A stretch of 64,000 bases of DNA from an uncultured Saprospiraceae bacterium (lineage in GTDB: Bacteria > Bacteroidota > Bacteroidia > Chitinophagales > Saprospiraceae). Positions 25,240 through 33,110 of this stretch are shown piece by piece. Each line of letters starts with the position of its first letter. Positions within the stretch are counted from its first letter, which is position 1. The translations under genes were made by a program, and so were the position numbers. Under the pieces are notes generated by a model. That model saw only the letters and a list, made by a program, of their open reading frames with translations. It was not told where the DNA came from and searched no databases. The stretch is from the NCBI GenBank assembly GCA_937973565.1, contig CALJKQ010000064.1, positions 5,703 to 69,702 of the forward strand, read 5' to 3'.

Positions 25240-27210
25240 TTACCAAAATCTTTTATAACTGATTACAGGGATGAGCCCGAGCTGGGCTTCAATGAAGGGT
25301 CCATTGGGTCCCGGCCTCAGATGTCCATCGTTTTGTCTGTTGGTTAGGTTTTGTATATCGAGTGATAACATTGATTTTCCGCGGGTATAATTGATCCTTG
25401 CATCGCATCGCAGGTAGTGATCAAATTGTCCAATAGGGGGTGAATCAAAATTGCGGATGGCCAGATAGTTATTGGGATAAATTCCAAAATAATACTGCCC
25501 TCCTCTGTAATGACAGGAAACGGCTATGCTGAGCAGGCCGCGTTTCAGGGTTAGGGTTTTGCCGATATTCACATTTCCCATCCATCCAAAGTCGTTTTCT
25601 GCATTTTGCCAGTCTTCAAAACTGTTGTTTTTGTATTTTGTATTCAGGAGGCTGTGATTGAAATTAAGCCACCAATTTTTACCGGCATCCCATTCCAGGG
25701 CAATACTAATGCCCTGTGATTTGCCCCTTCCTTCATTACTGAGATTTTCAACAAAGGTATAATCAAAACCATGGAGGTAGTTGTAATGCAAAGAATCTGC
25801 CGGCAGTTTAGAAAAGCTGTGGTAAAACAATGAAATACTGCTTCTAAATCGATGAGCCGTTATTTTATAATCCAACATGTAGTTTAATCCTATGATGTCT
25901 GACAAATCAATATTCTCCGGCCTAATGGCATAACTTGCATTCCTTGAAAAGGAAGCCGATACACTATGGATGCCTTTAAAATATTCCAGGTTCACAGTTG
26001 GCAGGATGTTGAAATCCTGGATGTGGGATAGGCTCAGGTTGTTATGCAATTTGATGTTTGAAAAAAGATAGAAGCTTTTGTTCAATGACAGCAACACGGA
26101 ACTGTTTTGTTGATCAATGTTTTTGGGACGGATATTTTCCACACTTAGTTCTGAAGCATAATGGTCAAACATATAGCGGACTTCCCACCTCCATCCTTTA
26201 GGAGTCAAAAGTGATGACTTGACCGAAAATTTTTCTTGGGTGTTTTCAAAAGAATCACTTACACTGTAAACACTGCCATCCTGAAAATTGACCAAGCCAT
26301 TGGCAGAACGATGGTCGTTTCTCTGAGAAAAGGAAAGGCCAAAATCCATTTTATACCCTCCTTTAAATTCCTGCCGTCCGAGCCATTGTGTGGTAATATT
26401 TTGCGATGTATAACCGATGTTTTGACCGTCTTTGTAATTCAGGTATGGAGGTTCACCTGCTGTGTGCTGATTGTTGCTTCTGCCGGCTGCCACCAGCAGG
26501 GTTGAGTGAAAGGACTTATGCTGCCCGGAAACACCCACCATAAGGTCATCGAAACGGATAGCTTCATTGCCAAAAGAGACACCCAGGTCATCCAGCAAGC
26601 CGGTAAATGAGTACCTATAGTTGGCAAACACCCGGGTATTGTCTTTCCATACCTTGTGTAAGCCGGCTTCCAGGCCCAACAAGCTGAGTTGCAGGTAATT
26701 TTGTCGTTGAGTTGATATTTGCATATCGGCCATACCCCCCAAAGCCCAACCTGATTTACCGGGAGACGAAGGAGCAATAAACTGCATGCCATCCAGTATA
26801 TTACCGCTGAACATGTTTACGCCTCCCGCAGATGGGCTGGCCAGGTCGCTGAGGGTACCTGCATTGCTCAGGTGGTTGGGATTGACAATATCCAGGCCAT
26901 TAAGTCTCCAGGCATTTAAGTGCGATGGAAGTCCATGATAAAGAATTCCGTTGGCCTGATCGTTGGCAATGGCTATTCCGGGGAAATGCAGTAAGATTCG
27001 TGCGGGATCATCGAAGCCACCCGGTAGCCTTTTGAAATCCCGATTGCTAAGCGATATCTTTTGGGCATTAAAACTTTTTTTAGAAATAAAAACCACCGTA
27101 TCCGCAGATACCTGCCACAGAGAGTCAGATTGAGCGCGGCTCTGCCAGGAAACAATAAGTAGGAGCAGGCACATTATCCGGCCATGACTCAATATTGGAT
27201 AAAGCTTCAA
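25240..27210 (-). CDS. TonB-dependent receptor with plug, no CarboxypepD-like domain
   Basis: A 656-residue outer-membrane receptor: signal peptide (IMCLLLLIVSWQSRAQ), plug (~45-150; 'LLHFPGIAIANDQANGILYHGLPSHLNAWRLNGLDIVNPNH', 'SPSAGGVNMFSGN') and a barrel rich in aromatic strands ending ...VISYKRFW. There is no N-terminal STN or carboxypeptidase-regulatory domain, so it belongs to the simpler transport class and not to the SusC or transducer class. The ligand is unknown. It is convergent with the POT operon and followed (upstream on the same strand) by the LacI regulator. Confidence 0.88.
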   Translation of the reverse strand: MKLYPILSHGRIMCLLLLIVSWQSRAQSDSLWQVSADTVVFISKKSFNAQKISLSNRDFKRLPGGFDDPARILLHFPGIAIANDQANGILYHGLPSHLNAWRLNGLDIVNPNHLSNAGTLSDLASPSAGGVNMFSGNILDGMQFIAPSSPGKSGWALGGMADMQISTQRQNYLQLSLLGLEAGLHKVWKDNTRVFANYRYSFTGLLDDLGVSFGNEAIRFDDLMVGVSGQHKSFHSTLLVAAGRSNNQHTAGEPPYLNYKDGQNIGYTSQNITTQWLGRQEFKGGYKMDFGLSFSQRNDHRSANGLVNFQDGSVYSVSDSFENTQEKFSVKSSLLTPKGWRWEVRYMFDHYASELSVENIRPKNIDQQNSSVLLSLNKSFYLFSNIKLHNNLSLSHIQDFNILPTVNLEYFKGIHSVSASFSRNASYAIRPENIDLSDIIGLNYMLDYKITAHRFRSSISLFYHSFSKLPADSLHYNYLHGFDYTFVENLSNEGRGKSQGISIALEWDAGKNWWLNFNHSLLNTKYKNNSFEDWQNAENDFGWMGNVNIGKTLTLKRGLLSIAVSCHYRGGQYYFGIYPNNYLAIRNFDSPPIGQFDHYLRCDARINYTRGKSMLSLDIQNLTNRQNDGHLRPGPNGPFIEAQLGLIPVISYKRFW

Positions 27211-27234
27211 ATCTTACAGTTGAAATAACAAAAA

Positions 27235-28230
27235 TCAAATCGAACCCAAATCTATCAAATTTGTTCCTTCTACCAAGTGTCTGATTTCATGATCCTGGTT
27301 TTGGATGTGGTGAATGAGCAATTGGCAGGCCGATTTTCCAATCTGGTACCCTGAATGAAAGATGTGGCTGATGGGGGGGAACAAAAAGTAGGGAGAGGTT
27401 CCATCGCTAATGCCAATAACACTCAGCTCATGAGGAACCCGGAGTCCCATTTTTAAAAAATGATTCAGTCCATGAACCATTATCTCGTCGGTCATAAAAA
27501 AAACGCCATCCGGGAGGTATTCTTCGGTTTTTGCCCTAAGTTGCTCATTGATTTGGTGGATGTTGTTTACGATGAGAAAAGGTTGCGGATCAATCGGTAT
27601 TCCACCGTCCTGGACGGCTTTCAAAAAACCCTCAAATCGGTCCTGCGTGATGGTAAGATTTTCGTGTCCGAAGACGCCCAGGATTTTTTTTCTGGATTTT
27701 TGGATCAAGGCAGAAGTTGCCGTATAAGCTGCTTCGAAGCCATCGATAGTGACAGTGGGAAAATCGTTGCCGGCAAGGACTTTATCGACCAGCACCACCG
27801 GAATTTGGCTGTCTTTTAGGATCTGCAGGTGGTTGAGGTTGCTGGTATTGTCGCTCAAAGAGATGAGCACCCCTTCGACAACCCAGCTAAGGCAATATTT
27901 GATGATTTCGGCTTCAGCTTCAAATTGATTGCCCGATTGAAAAATGATGACCTTGTAGCCTCTTTCATCTGCGTATTGCTGGATGCCTTTGATAAGGTCC
28001 GGAATGAAGAATCGATTAAATTCCGGGAGGATGAGGGCGATCATTTTCGTATTCTTTTTTCGGAAGAACCGGGCATGAAGATTGGGCAGATAGTTGAATT
28101 TTTGAGCAACTTCTCTGACCCGGATTTTGGTATCTTCACTGATGTCGGGATGATCGGATAAAGCCCTTGAAACCGTGGATACGGAAATGGATAACATTTT
28201 GGCAATATCGACGATTGTAATTTTGTTCAT
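27235..28230 (-). CDS. LacI-family transcriptional regulator
   Basis: 331 residues: N-terminal LacI helix-turn-helix (TIVDIAKMLSISVSTVSRALSDH, ~4-26), hinge around 'LPNLHARFFRKKNTKMIAL' (~48-66) and a periplasmic-binding-protein-like sugar-sensing core ('LILPEFNRFFIPDLIKGIQQYADERGYKVIIFQSGNQ', 'FFMTDEIMVHGL', 'LSVIGISDGTSPYF'). The hinge position that is normally Leu (ARxL) is Phe here. Two palindromic operators lie directly upstream, one overlapping its own promoter, so it is probably autoregulated and also controls the divergent susC operon. The inducer is likely a sugar, unidentified. Confidence 0.94.
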   Translation of the reverse strand: MNKITIVDIAKMLSISVSTVSRALSDHPDISEDTKIRVREVAQKFNYLPNLHARFFRKKNTKMIALILPEFNRFFIPDLIKGIQQYADERGYKVIIFQSGNQFEAEAEIIKYCLSWVVEGVLISLSDNTSNLNHLQILKDSQIPVVLVDKVLAGNDFPTVTIDGFEAAYTATSALIQKSRKKILGVFGHENLTITQDRFEGFLKAVQDGGIPIDPQPFLIVNNIHQINEQLRAKTEEYLPDGVFFMTDEIMVHGLNHFLKMGLRVPHELSVIGISDGTSPYFLFPPISHIFHSGYQIGKSACQLLIHHIQNQDHEIRHLVEGTNLIDLGSI

Positions 28231-28234
28231 AGGT

Positions 28235-28266
28235 CAAATTTAACATTTCATTTTATTAACAACAAA
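28235..28266 (-). promoter_or_regulatory. Promoter of the lacI-type gene, near-leaderless
   Basis: Minus strand: TTTG (28266-28263), exactly 20 bp, TAAATTTG (28242-28235), then only four bases before the ATG at 28230. Both boxes match the Bacteroidota consensus perfectly. Transcription would begin at or within a few bases of the start codon. The -33 TTTG is the right half of the operator CAAACGTTTG. Confidence 0.7.
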
Positions 28267-28284
28267 CGTTTGCACAAACGTTTG
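28263..28284. promoter_or_regulatory. Two tandem LacI-type operators
   Basis: CAAACGTTTG occurs twice, at 28263-28272 and 28275-28284, centre-to-centre 12 bp. Each is a perfect palindrome with the central CpG typical of LacI/PurR/CcpA-family sites (the PurR box has the same AAACGTTT core). They lie between the divergent regulator and susC, and the first covers the regulator's -33 box. Confidence 0.85.
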
Positions 28285-28564
28285 CGTTTATTTTTAATTT
28301 GTTAACATTTAAATAATACCTATCATTGCTAATCTATTACAAGGGATAGGAAATACCACAAAAACAAGGTTTAGAAAAAATATTTAATATGTAAAACTGC
28401 CAGGAAGCGAATATTTATTTTTTAACGTTATGTTAAAATAATATTCATTCCGACATTTACAATCCCAACGTTCTGAAAAACAATGTATTATGAGGGGCAT
28501 AATCACACTTACGTGTTTTATGATATAACTTTCTAATTAATTAAATCAAAATCGTCAAAGCCAC
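28285..28564. other. susC leader/promoter region with competing hairpins
   Basis: No gene. A possible susC promoter uses TTTG of the second operator (28281) and TAACATTT at 28303, 18 bp apart; another possible -7 box is TAACTTTC at 28526. ATTATG (28487-28492) can pair with CATAAT (28498-28503), while CATAA of the same segment can instead pair with TTATG (28518-28522) flanking ACAC/GTGT. Which start is used cannot be decided from sequence. Confidence 0.4.
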
Positions 28565-31522
28565 ATGAAGAGAACATTAACAAAATTTATGTTTCTTTTG
28601 GTATTTGCCCTGGGAGTTTCCTTTACCTACGCGCAGCGTACGGTTTCCGGAAAAGTGACAGACGGCAAGACCGGTGACCCCCTAATCGGGGCCAACATTT
28701 TGGTGAAGGGAACCAGCACGGGAACCATTACCGACCTCGATGGTATGTATTCAATCAGCGCCGCTGAAGGATCTACCCTCGTTTTTTCTTACACAGGATA
28801 TGCCAATCAGGAAGCTGTGGTTGGTTCTTCCTCAACCATCGACATAGCCCTTCAGGAAGGTTCCGTGTTGGATGAAGTTGTTATCGTTGGATACGGCTCT
28901 CAAAAGAAGAGAGATGTAACCGGCTCAGTTGCCTCATTGAAAGAAAAAGATTTCAACCAGGGTATTGTTACTTCAGCAGACCAATTGTTGCAAAACAGGG
29001 TTGCGGGAGTAAACATCATCAACAACAGTGGTCAGCCGGGAGGTCAGGCTACAGTTAAGATTCGTGGTAACAACTCTATCCGTGCAGGTGCGAGTCCACT
29101 TTATGTAATTGACGGGGTGCCTTTGGATGGCCGTACAGCTAAGGCTGGATTGTTGGCTACTGATATTGGAGCTATTGCCAACTCAAACCCATTGAACTTC
29201 ATTAACCCATCAGATATTGCCAATATCGATGTATTAAAAGATGCCTCTTCTGCGGCTATCTATGGTTCAAGAGCTTCCAATGGTGTTATCCTCATTACTA
29301 CCAAAAAAGCTAAATCAGGTGCACCAAAAGTGGACTTTGGAGTTAGCTTGGGTACCAGCTCAGTATTGAAAAAGTACGATGTTTTGTCTGCAGACGAATA
29401 CAGATCAGCTTTGAGCAGGTACGGTTTGGCATCAGGCGATGGCAAAGGAAGTGTTGATGCTTTCGATCAAATTACAAGAAATGGTATCAACCAAAATTAC
29501 AATATCTCTATCGGAGGAGGTTCTGAAACTGCAACTTACCGTTTTTCAGGAGGTTATCAGGACATCCAGGGTATCATCAAAGATTCTGGTCTGAAGAGAT
29601 ATACCGCTTCTTTCAACTCTAATTTCAAAGTGTTGGATGGCAAATTGGGTTTGGATGCGATGTTGATCGCAAGCCAGACTGTTGAGGATATTGCACCTAT
29701 CTCAACCAACGCCGGTTTTACCGGTAACCTGGTTGCGCAGGCATTGCAGTGGAACCCAACCGTTCCGTTAACAACTGCCAATGGAGATTTTACAACCTCT
29801 AAAAACAACCCATTGGTGGGTGCAACTACCATCAACCCGTTGAACTTGTTGGATGGTCATTTTGAAAATGCAAAGACCACTACTACTTTGGCTAACATTT
29901 CTCCTTACTGGAACATTACAGATAACCTTCAATACCGATACAGATTGGGTATCAATTACGGTTTGGGAAATACCAGAGGAGCGATTTCAGGTAATGTAAA
30001 TGTGCAAGGCATTGAAGGCTTAGGTTGGGCAGGTATGGCCAACAATGAGTTGTTGTCAACCATCCATTCTCACACATTAAGCTTCAACAAAAATGTGTCA
30101 GACGACCTGAGATTGGAAGCCATTGCCGGCTACGAATATCAGAAATTTGACTTCAGAGGATATGCACTGGCAGGTCGTGGTTTTGCTGTTTTGGATTTTG
30201 ACAATACCAATGCGATTCAAAACTCAAGCAATGCCAACAAGCGTTTCATTTCATTTGCTGATCCAATCAGCGAATTGCAGTCATACTTTGGTAGAGCAAC
30301 TTTGGGATTCAAAGGTAAATACAACCTTACTGCTACTTTGAGAGCTGACGGATCCTCAAAATTTGGTGAAAACAACAAATACGGTATTTTCCCATCTTTT
30401 GGTGCTTCCTGGAACATCAAATCAGAAGATTTCCTTGCAGACAACGACAACATCAGCGACCTGAAATTGCGTTTGGGCTGGGGTAAAACCGGTAACCAGG
30501 AATTCCCTGCAGGCTCTGCTCAGGAAAGATACCAATTATTGGAAAACGGGGCTTCCAAATTGGAAAACGTTGCTAATCCTAACTTGAAATGGGAGTCTTC
30601 ATCCACGCTTAACTTTGGTTTGGATTTTGGATTAATAAACAATTCACTAACTGGTAGCATCGATTACTATAGCAGAGTAACAAATAATTTGTTGCTGGAT
30701 CCAACTGTCTCTGAACCAGGTCCAGATGTAAAAGGTTGGAAAAATATAGATGGAGAAGTCTTAAATACAGGTGTAGAAATCGCATTGAATGCACAACTTT
30801 TCGAAAAAGAGAATTTTGCCTGGTCATTGGGTGGAAACGTTTCATTCCTTAACAATGAATTTAGAAACTACAGTGGTCCTCCAATTCTTACCGGTGACTT
30901 GTTTGGTCAGGGATCTTCAGGAGCCTATGTACAGGAAATGAAAAATGGTTATCCATTGAATACATTCTTTGTAAGGGAATACCTAGGTCTGGATGAAACA
31001 GGGAACAGTAAGTACACACAGGGTGGTGATGTTACTGTTGCTGCTGGCGATCCAAATGCAAACATTATCCTGGGTCTTTCTACCAGCTTAGCTATCAGTA
31101 AACTTAACTTCTCAATGAACTGGAATGGCGCTTTTGGCCATCAATTGTACAACAATACAGCTATGTCAGTGTTACCTATCGGTAACCTTGGTAGCAGAAA
31201 CCTTGATGCTGCATTGTTGGAAGGCGATGTAAAAGAAAGTGTTGCCAATCCAATCACATCTTCTTCAAGATACGTCGAAGATGGTGATTTTGTGAAACTG
31301 GCCAATGCTACCTTATCTTATGATTTGGGAAAAGTTTCTAAGTTGTCAAATGTTAGATTGTCACTTACTGGTCAGAACCTTTTGGTTATAACAAACTACA
31401 GTGGATTTGACCCTGAAGTTAACACTGTTAACCTTAGAAATGGTATTCCTTCTTCAGGTATTGAGTACATTCCTTATCCTTCCGCAAAATCATTTATTTT
31501 CGGTTTAAATGTTTCATTCTAA
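28565..31522 (+). CDS. SusC/RagA-family TonB-linked outer-membrane transporter
   Basis: 985 residues: signal peptide (FMFLLVFALGVSFTYAQ), carboxypeptidase-regulatory-like domain (~24-110; 'VSGKVTDGKTGDPLIGANILVKGTSTGTITDLDG'), the SusC linker 'LDEVVIVGYGSQKKRDVTGSV', plug (~118-230; 'SIRAGASPLYVIDGVPLDG', 'NIDVLKDASSAAIYGSRASNGVILITTKK') and a 22-strand barrel. SusC pumps glycans or other oligomers captured by SusD. It begins the operon controlled by the adjacent LacI regulator. The substrate class is not readable from sequence. Confidence 0.97.
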   Translation: MKRTLTKFMFLLVFALGVSFTYAQRTVSGKVTDGKTGDPLIGANILVKGTSTGTITDLDGMYSISAAEGSTLVFSYTGYANQEAVVGSSSTIDIALQEGSVLDEVVIVGYGSQKKRDVTGSVASLKEKDFNQGIVTSADQLLQNRVAGVNIINNSGQPGGQATVKIRGNNSIRAGASPLYVIDGVPLDGRTAKAGLLATDIGAIANSNPLNFINPSDIANIDVLKDASSAAIYGSRASNGVILITTKKAKSGAPKVDFGVSLGTSSVLKKYDVLSADEYRSALSRYGLASGDGKGSVDAFDQITRNGINQNYNISIGGGSETATYRFSGGYQDIQGIIKDSGLKRYTASFNSNFKVLDGKLGLDAMLIASQTVEDIAPISTNAGFTGNLVAQALQWNPTVPLTTANGDFTTSKNNPLVGATTINPLNLLDGHFENAKTTTTLANISPYWNITDNLQYRYRLGINYGLGNTRGAISGNVNVQGIEGLGWAGMANNELLSTIHSHTLSFNKNVSDDLRLEAIAGYEYQKFDFRGYALAGRGFAVLDFDNTNAIQNSSNANKRFISFADPISELQSYFGRATLGFKGKYNLTATLRADGSSKFGENNKYGIFPSFGASWNIKSEDFLADNDNISDLKLRLGWGKTGNQEFPAGSAQERYQLLENGASKLENVANPNLKWESSSTLNFGLDFGLINNSLTGSIDYYSRVTNNLLLDPTVSEPGPDVKGWKNIDGEVLNTGVEIALNAQLFEKENFAWSLGGNVSFLNNEFRNYSGPPILTGDLFGQGSSGAYVQEMKNGYPLNTFFVREYLGLDETGNSKYTQGGDVTVAAGDPNANIILGLSTSLAISKLNFSMNWNGAFGHQLYNNTAMSVLPIGNLGSRNLDAALLEGDVKESVANPITSSSRYVEDGDFVKLANATLSYDLGKVSKLSNVRLSLTGQNLLVITNYSGFDPEVNTVNLRNGIPSSGIEYIPYPSAKSFIFGLNVSF

Positions 31523-31540
31523 TTAAAAATCATATCAATC

Positions 31541-33046
31541 ATGAAATACAAAATAATCTTATTGTTGATGGTTGGCTTCAGCTTTCAGACCTGTACAGAT
31601 CTGAAAGAAGAACTGAGGGAAGACCTGACAAAGGAGGAAGCATCAAAACTTGTAAAAGTTGAGTCAATACTTCAAGCAGCTTACGATGGGATGAAAAATC
31701 CTTACCAGGATCAATCCCGTTTCTGGGCTGCACAAGAGCACACCACTGATGCAGCTATGGGCCCAACCAGGGGACCAGACTGGGACGACAATGGAATCTG
31801 GAGATCACTCCATGCCCATACTTGGACAGCAGATCATTCATTCCTTACCAGTACATTTAGTGAATTACTGCAAGTTGTTTTTACAACTACAGATTTATTG
31901 CAGTTTAATCCCACACCACAGCAAGCTGCAGAAGCTCGTTATCTGAGATCTTTCGTAATGCTTTCTGTACTGGATGGTTGGGGACAAGTTCCTTTCAGAG
32001 ACGCAGGCTCTTCATTGTTGGAAGATGCCCAGGTATTGGGTCCTCAGGAAGTAGTTGACTTCGTGGTATCAGAAATGGATGCCATCATCAATGACTTACC
32101 TGCCAGCCCAACCAACAGAGCCAACAAAGACGCAGCACGTGTATTGAAAATGAAGGCATTGCTCAACAAAGGTGCTTACCTTAACAGAGAAACTCCATCA
32201 TTCAATGCCGCTGATATGAATGCGGTATCTGCCATTGCAGATCAGATCATTGGTTCAGGTAAATACCAGCTTTCTGACAATTATTTTGACAACTTTGCTC
32301 CAGACAATAATGTTAGAAGTACTGAAAACATTTGGACTGCAGAGAACATCGGTGGTGTTTCTTCAGGTAACGTAAGATCAAGGTGGTTTTGTACCCTTCA
32401 CTACAACCAGAACCCTTCCGGATGGAATGGTTTTACAACACTGGGTGATTTTTACATGTCTTTTGAAGACAACGACTCTAGAAAGAAAGCCAATTACACC
32501 GGTATGACCGATGTATCCGGTATCAATGCAGGTTTCCTTTTCGGTCAGCAGTTCAATGAAAAAGGAGAAGCTCTTAAGGATAGAAAGGGGAATCCGCTTT
32601 CATTTACCAAAGAGGTGGCCATCAAAGAATCAGGAGCTAATCTCGAAATTACCGGTATCAGGGTTATCAAATATCCAATCGACTACAATAATGGAGATAA
32701 CGTAGACAACGATTATGTTTACTACAGATATTCAGATGTATTGTTGATGAAAGCGGAAGCCATGCTTCGCACCGGCAATGCAGCAGGAGCATTAGATATT
32801 GTAAACCAGATCAGAACAAAAAGAGGTGCTTCTCCGCTTGCTGCTCTAACAACTGATAACTTATTAGCAGAAAGAGGAAGAGAGTTGTACTGGGAAGGTC
32901 ACAGGAGAACTGACCTTATCCGTTTTGGCAAATTCTTGAATGCCTGGGAAGAGAAATCCGCTTCAGGCAAAGAGAGACTTTTGTTCCCAATACCAACACA
33001 ATCTCTCGCTTCAAATCCAAATTTGAAGCAGAATCCTGGCTATTAA
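31541..33046 (+). CDS. SusD/RagB-family nutrient-binding lipoprotein
   Basis: 501 residues, starting 18 bp after susC. The lipobox is FQTC with Cys18. The alpha-helical TPR-like SusD core is visible ('AAEARYLRSFVMLSVLDGWGQVPF', 'RVLKMKALLNKGAYLN'), with the C-terminal family segment 'YRYSDVLLMKAEAMLRTGNAAGALDIVNQIRTKRGASPL' and 'LAERGRELYWEGHRRTDLIRFGKF'. It forms the lid over the SusC barrel. A perfect terminator follows 24 bp after the stop. Confidence 0.97.
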   Translation: MKYKIILLLMVGFSFQTCTDLKEELREDLTKEEASKLVKVESILQAAYDGMKNPYQDQSRFWAAQEHTTDAAMGPTRGPDWDDNGIWRSLHAHTWTADHSFLTSTFSELLQVVFTTTDLLQFNPTPQQAAEARYLRSFVMLSVLDGWGQVPFRDAGSSLLEDAQVLGPQEVVDFVVSEMDAIINDLPASPTNRANKDAARVLKMKALLNKGAYLNRETPSFNAADMNAVSAIADQIIGSGKYQLSDNYFDNFAPDNNVRSTENIWTAENIGGVSSGNVRSRWFCTLHYNQNPSGWNGFTTLGDFYMSFEDNDSRKKANYTGMTDVSGINAGFLFGQQFNEKGEALKDRKGNPLSFTKEVAIKESGANLEITGIRVIKYPIDYNNGDNVDNDYVYYRYSDVLLMKAEAMLRTGNAAGALDIVNQIRTKRGASPLAALTTDNLLAERGRELYWEGHRRTDLIRFGKFLNAWEEKSASGKERLLFPIPTQSLASNPNLKQNPGY

Positions 33047-33069
33047 TGGTTAAAAATTCTAATTTTACA

Positions 33070-33094
33070 GGGGAGCATTTTGCTCCCCTTTTTT
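33070..33094 (+). terminator. Perfect intrinsic terminator between susD and the VCBS genes
   Basis: GGGGAGCA pairs with TGCTCCCC (8 bp, 3-nt loop) followed directly by TTTTTT. It should stop most transcripts after susD, so the two large downstream genes would be expressed at a lower level or from read-through. Confidence 0.92.
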
Positions 33095-33110
33095 GTTTAA
33101 ATACCATACA

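Noticed and set aside
33093..33110. TTG at 33093 as start of the first VCBS gene
   Set aside because: It lies in the U-run of the susD terminator and would add residues ahead of a normal lipoprotein signal; the TTG at 33111 fits better, though neither is proven.
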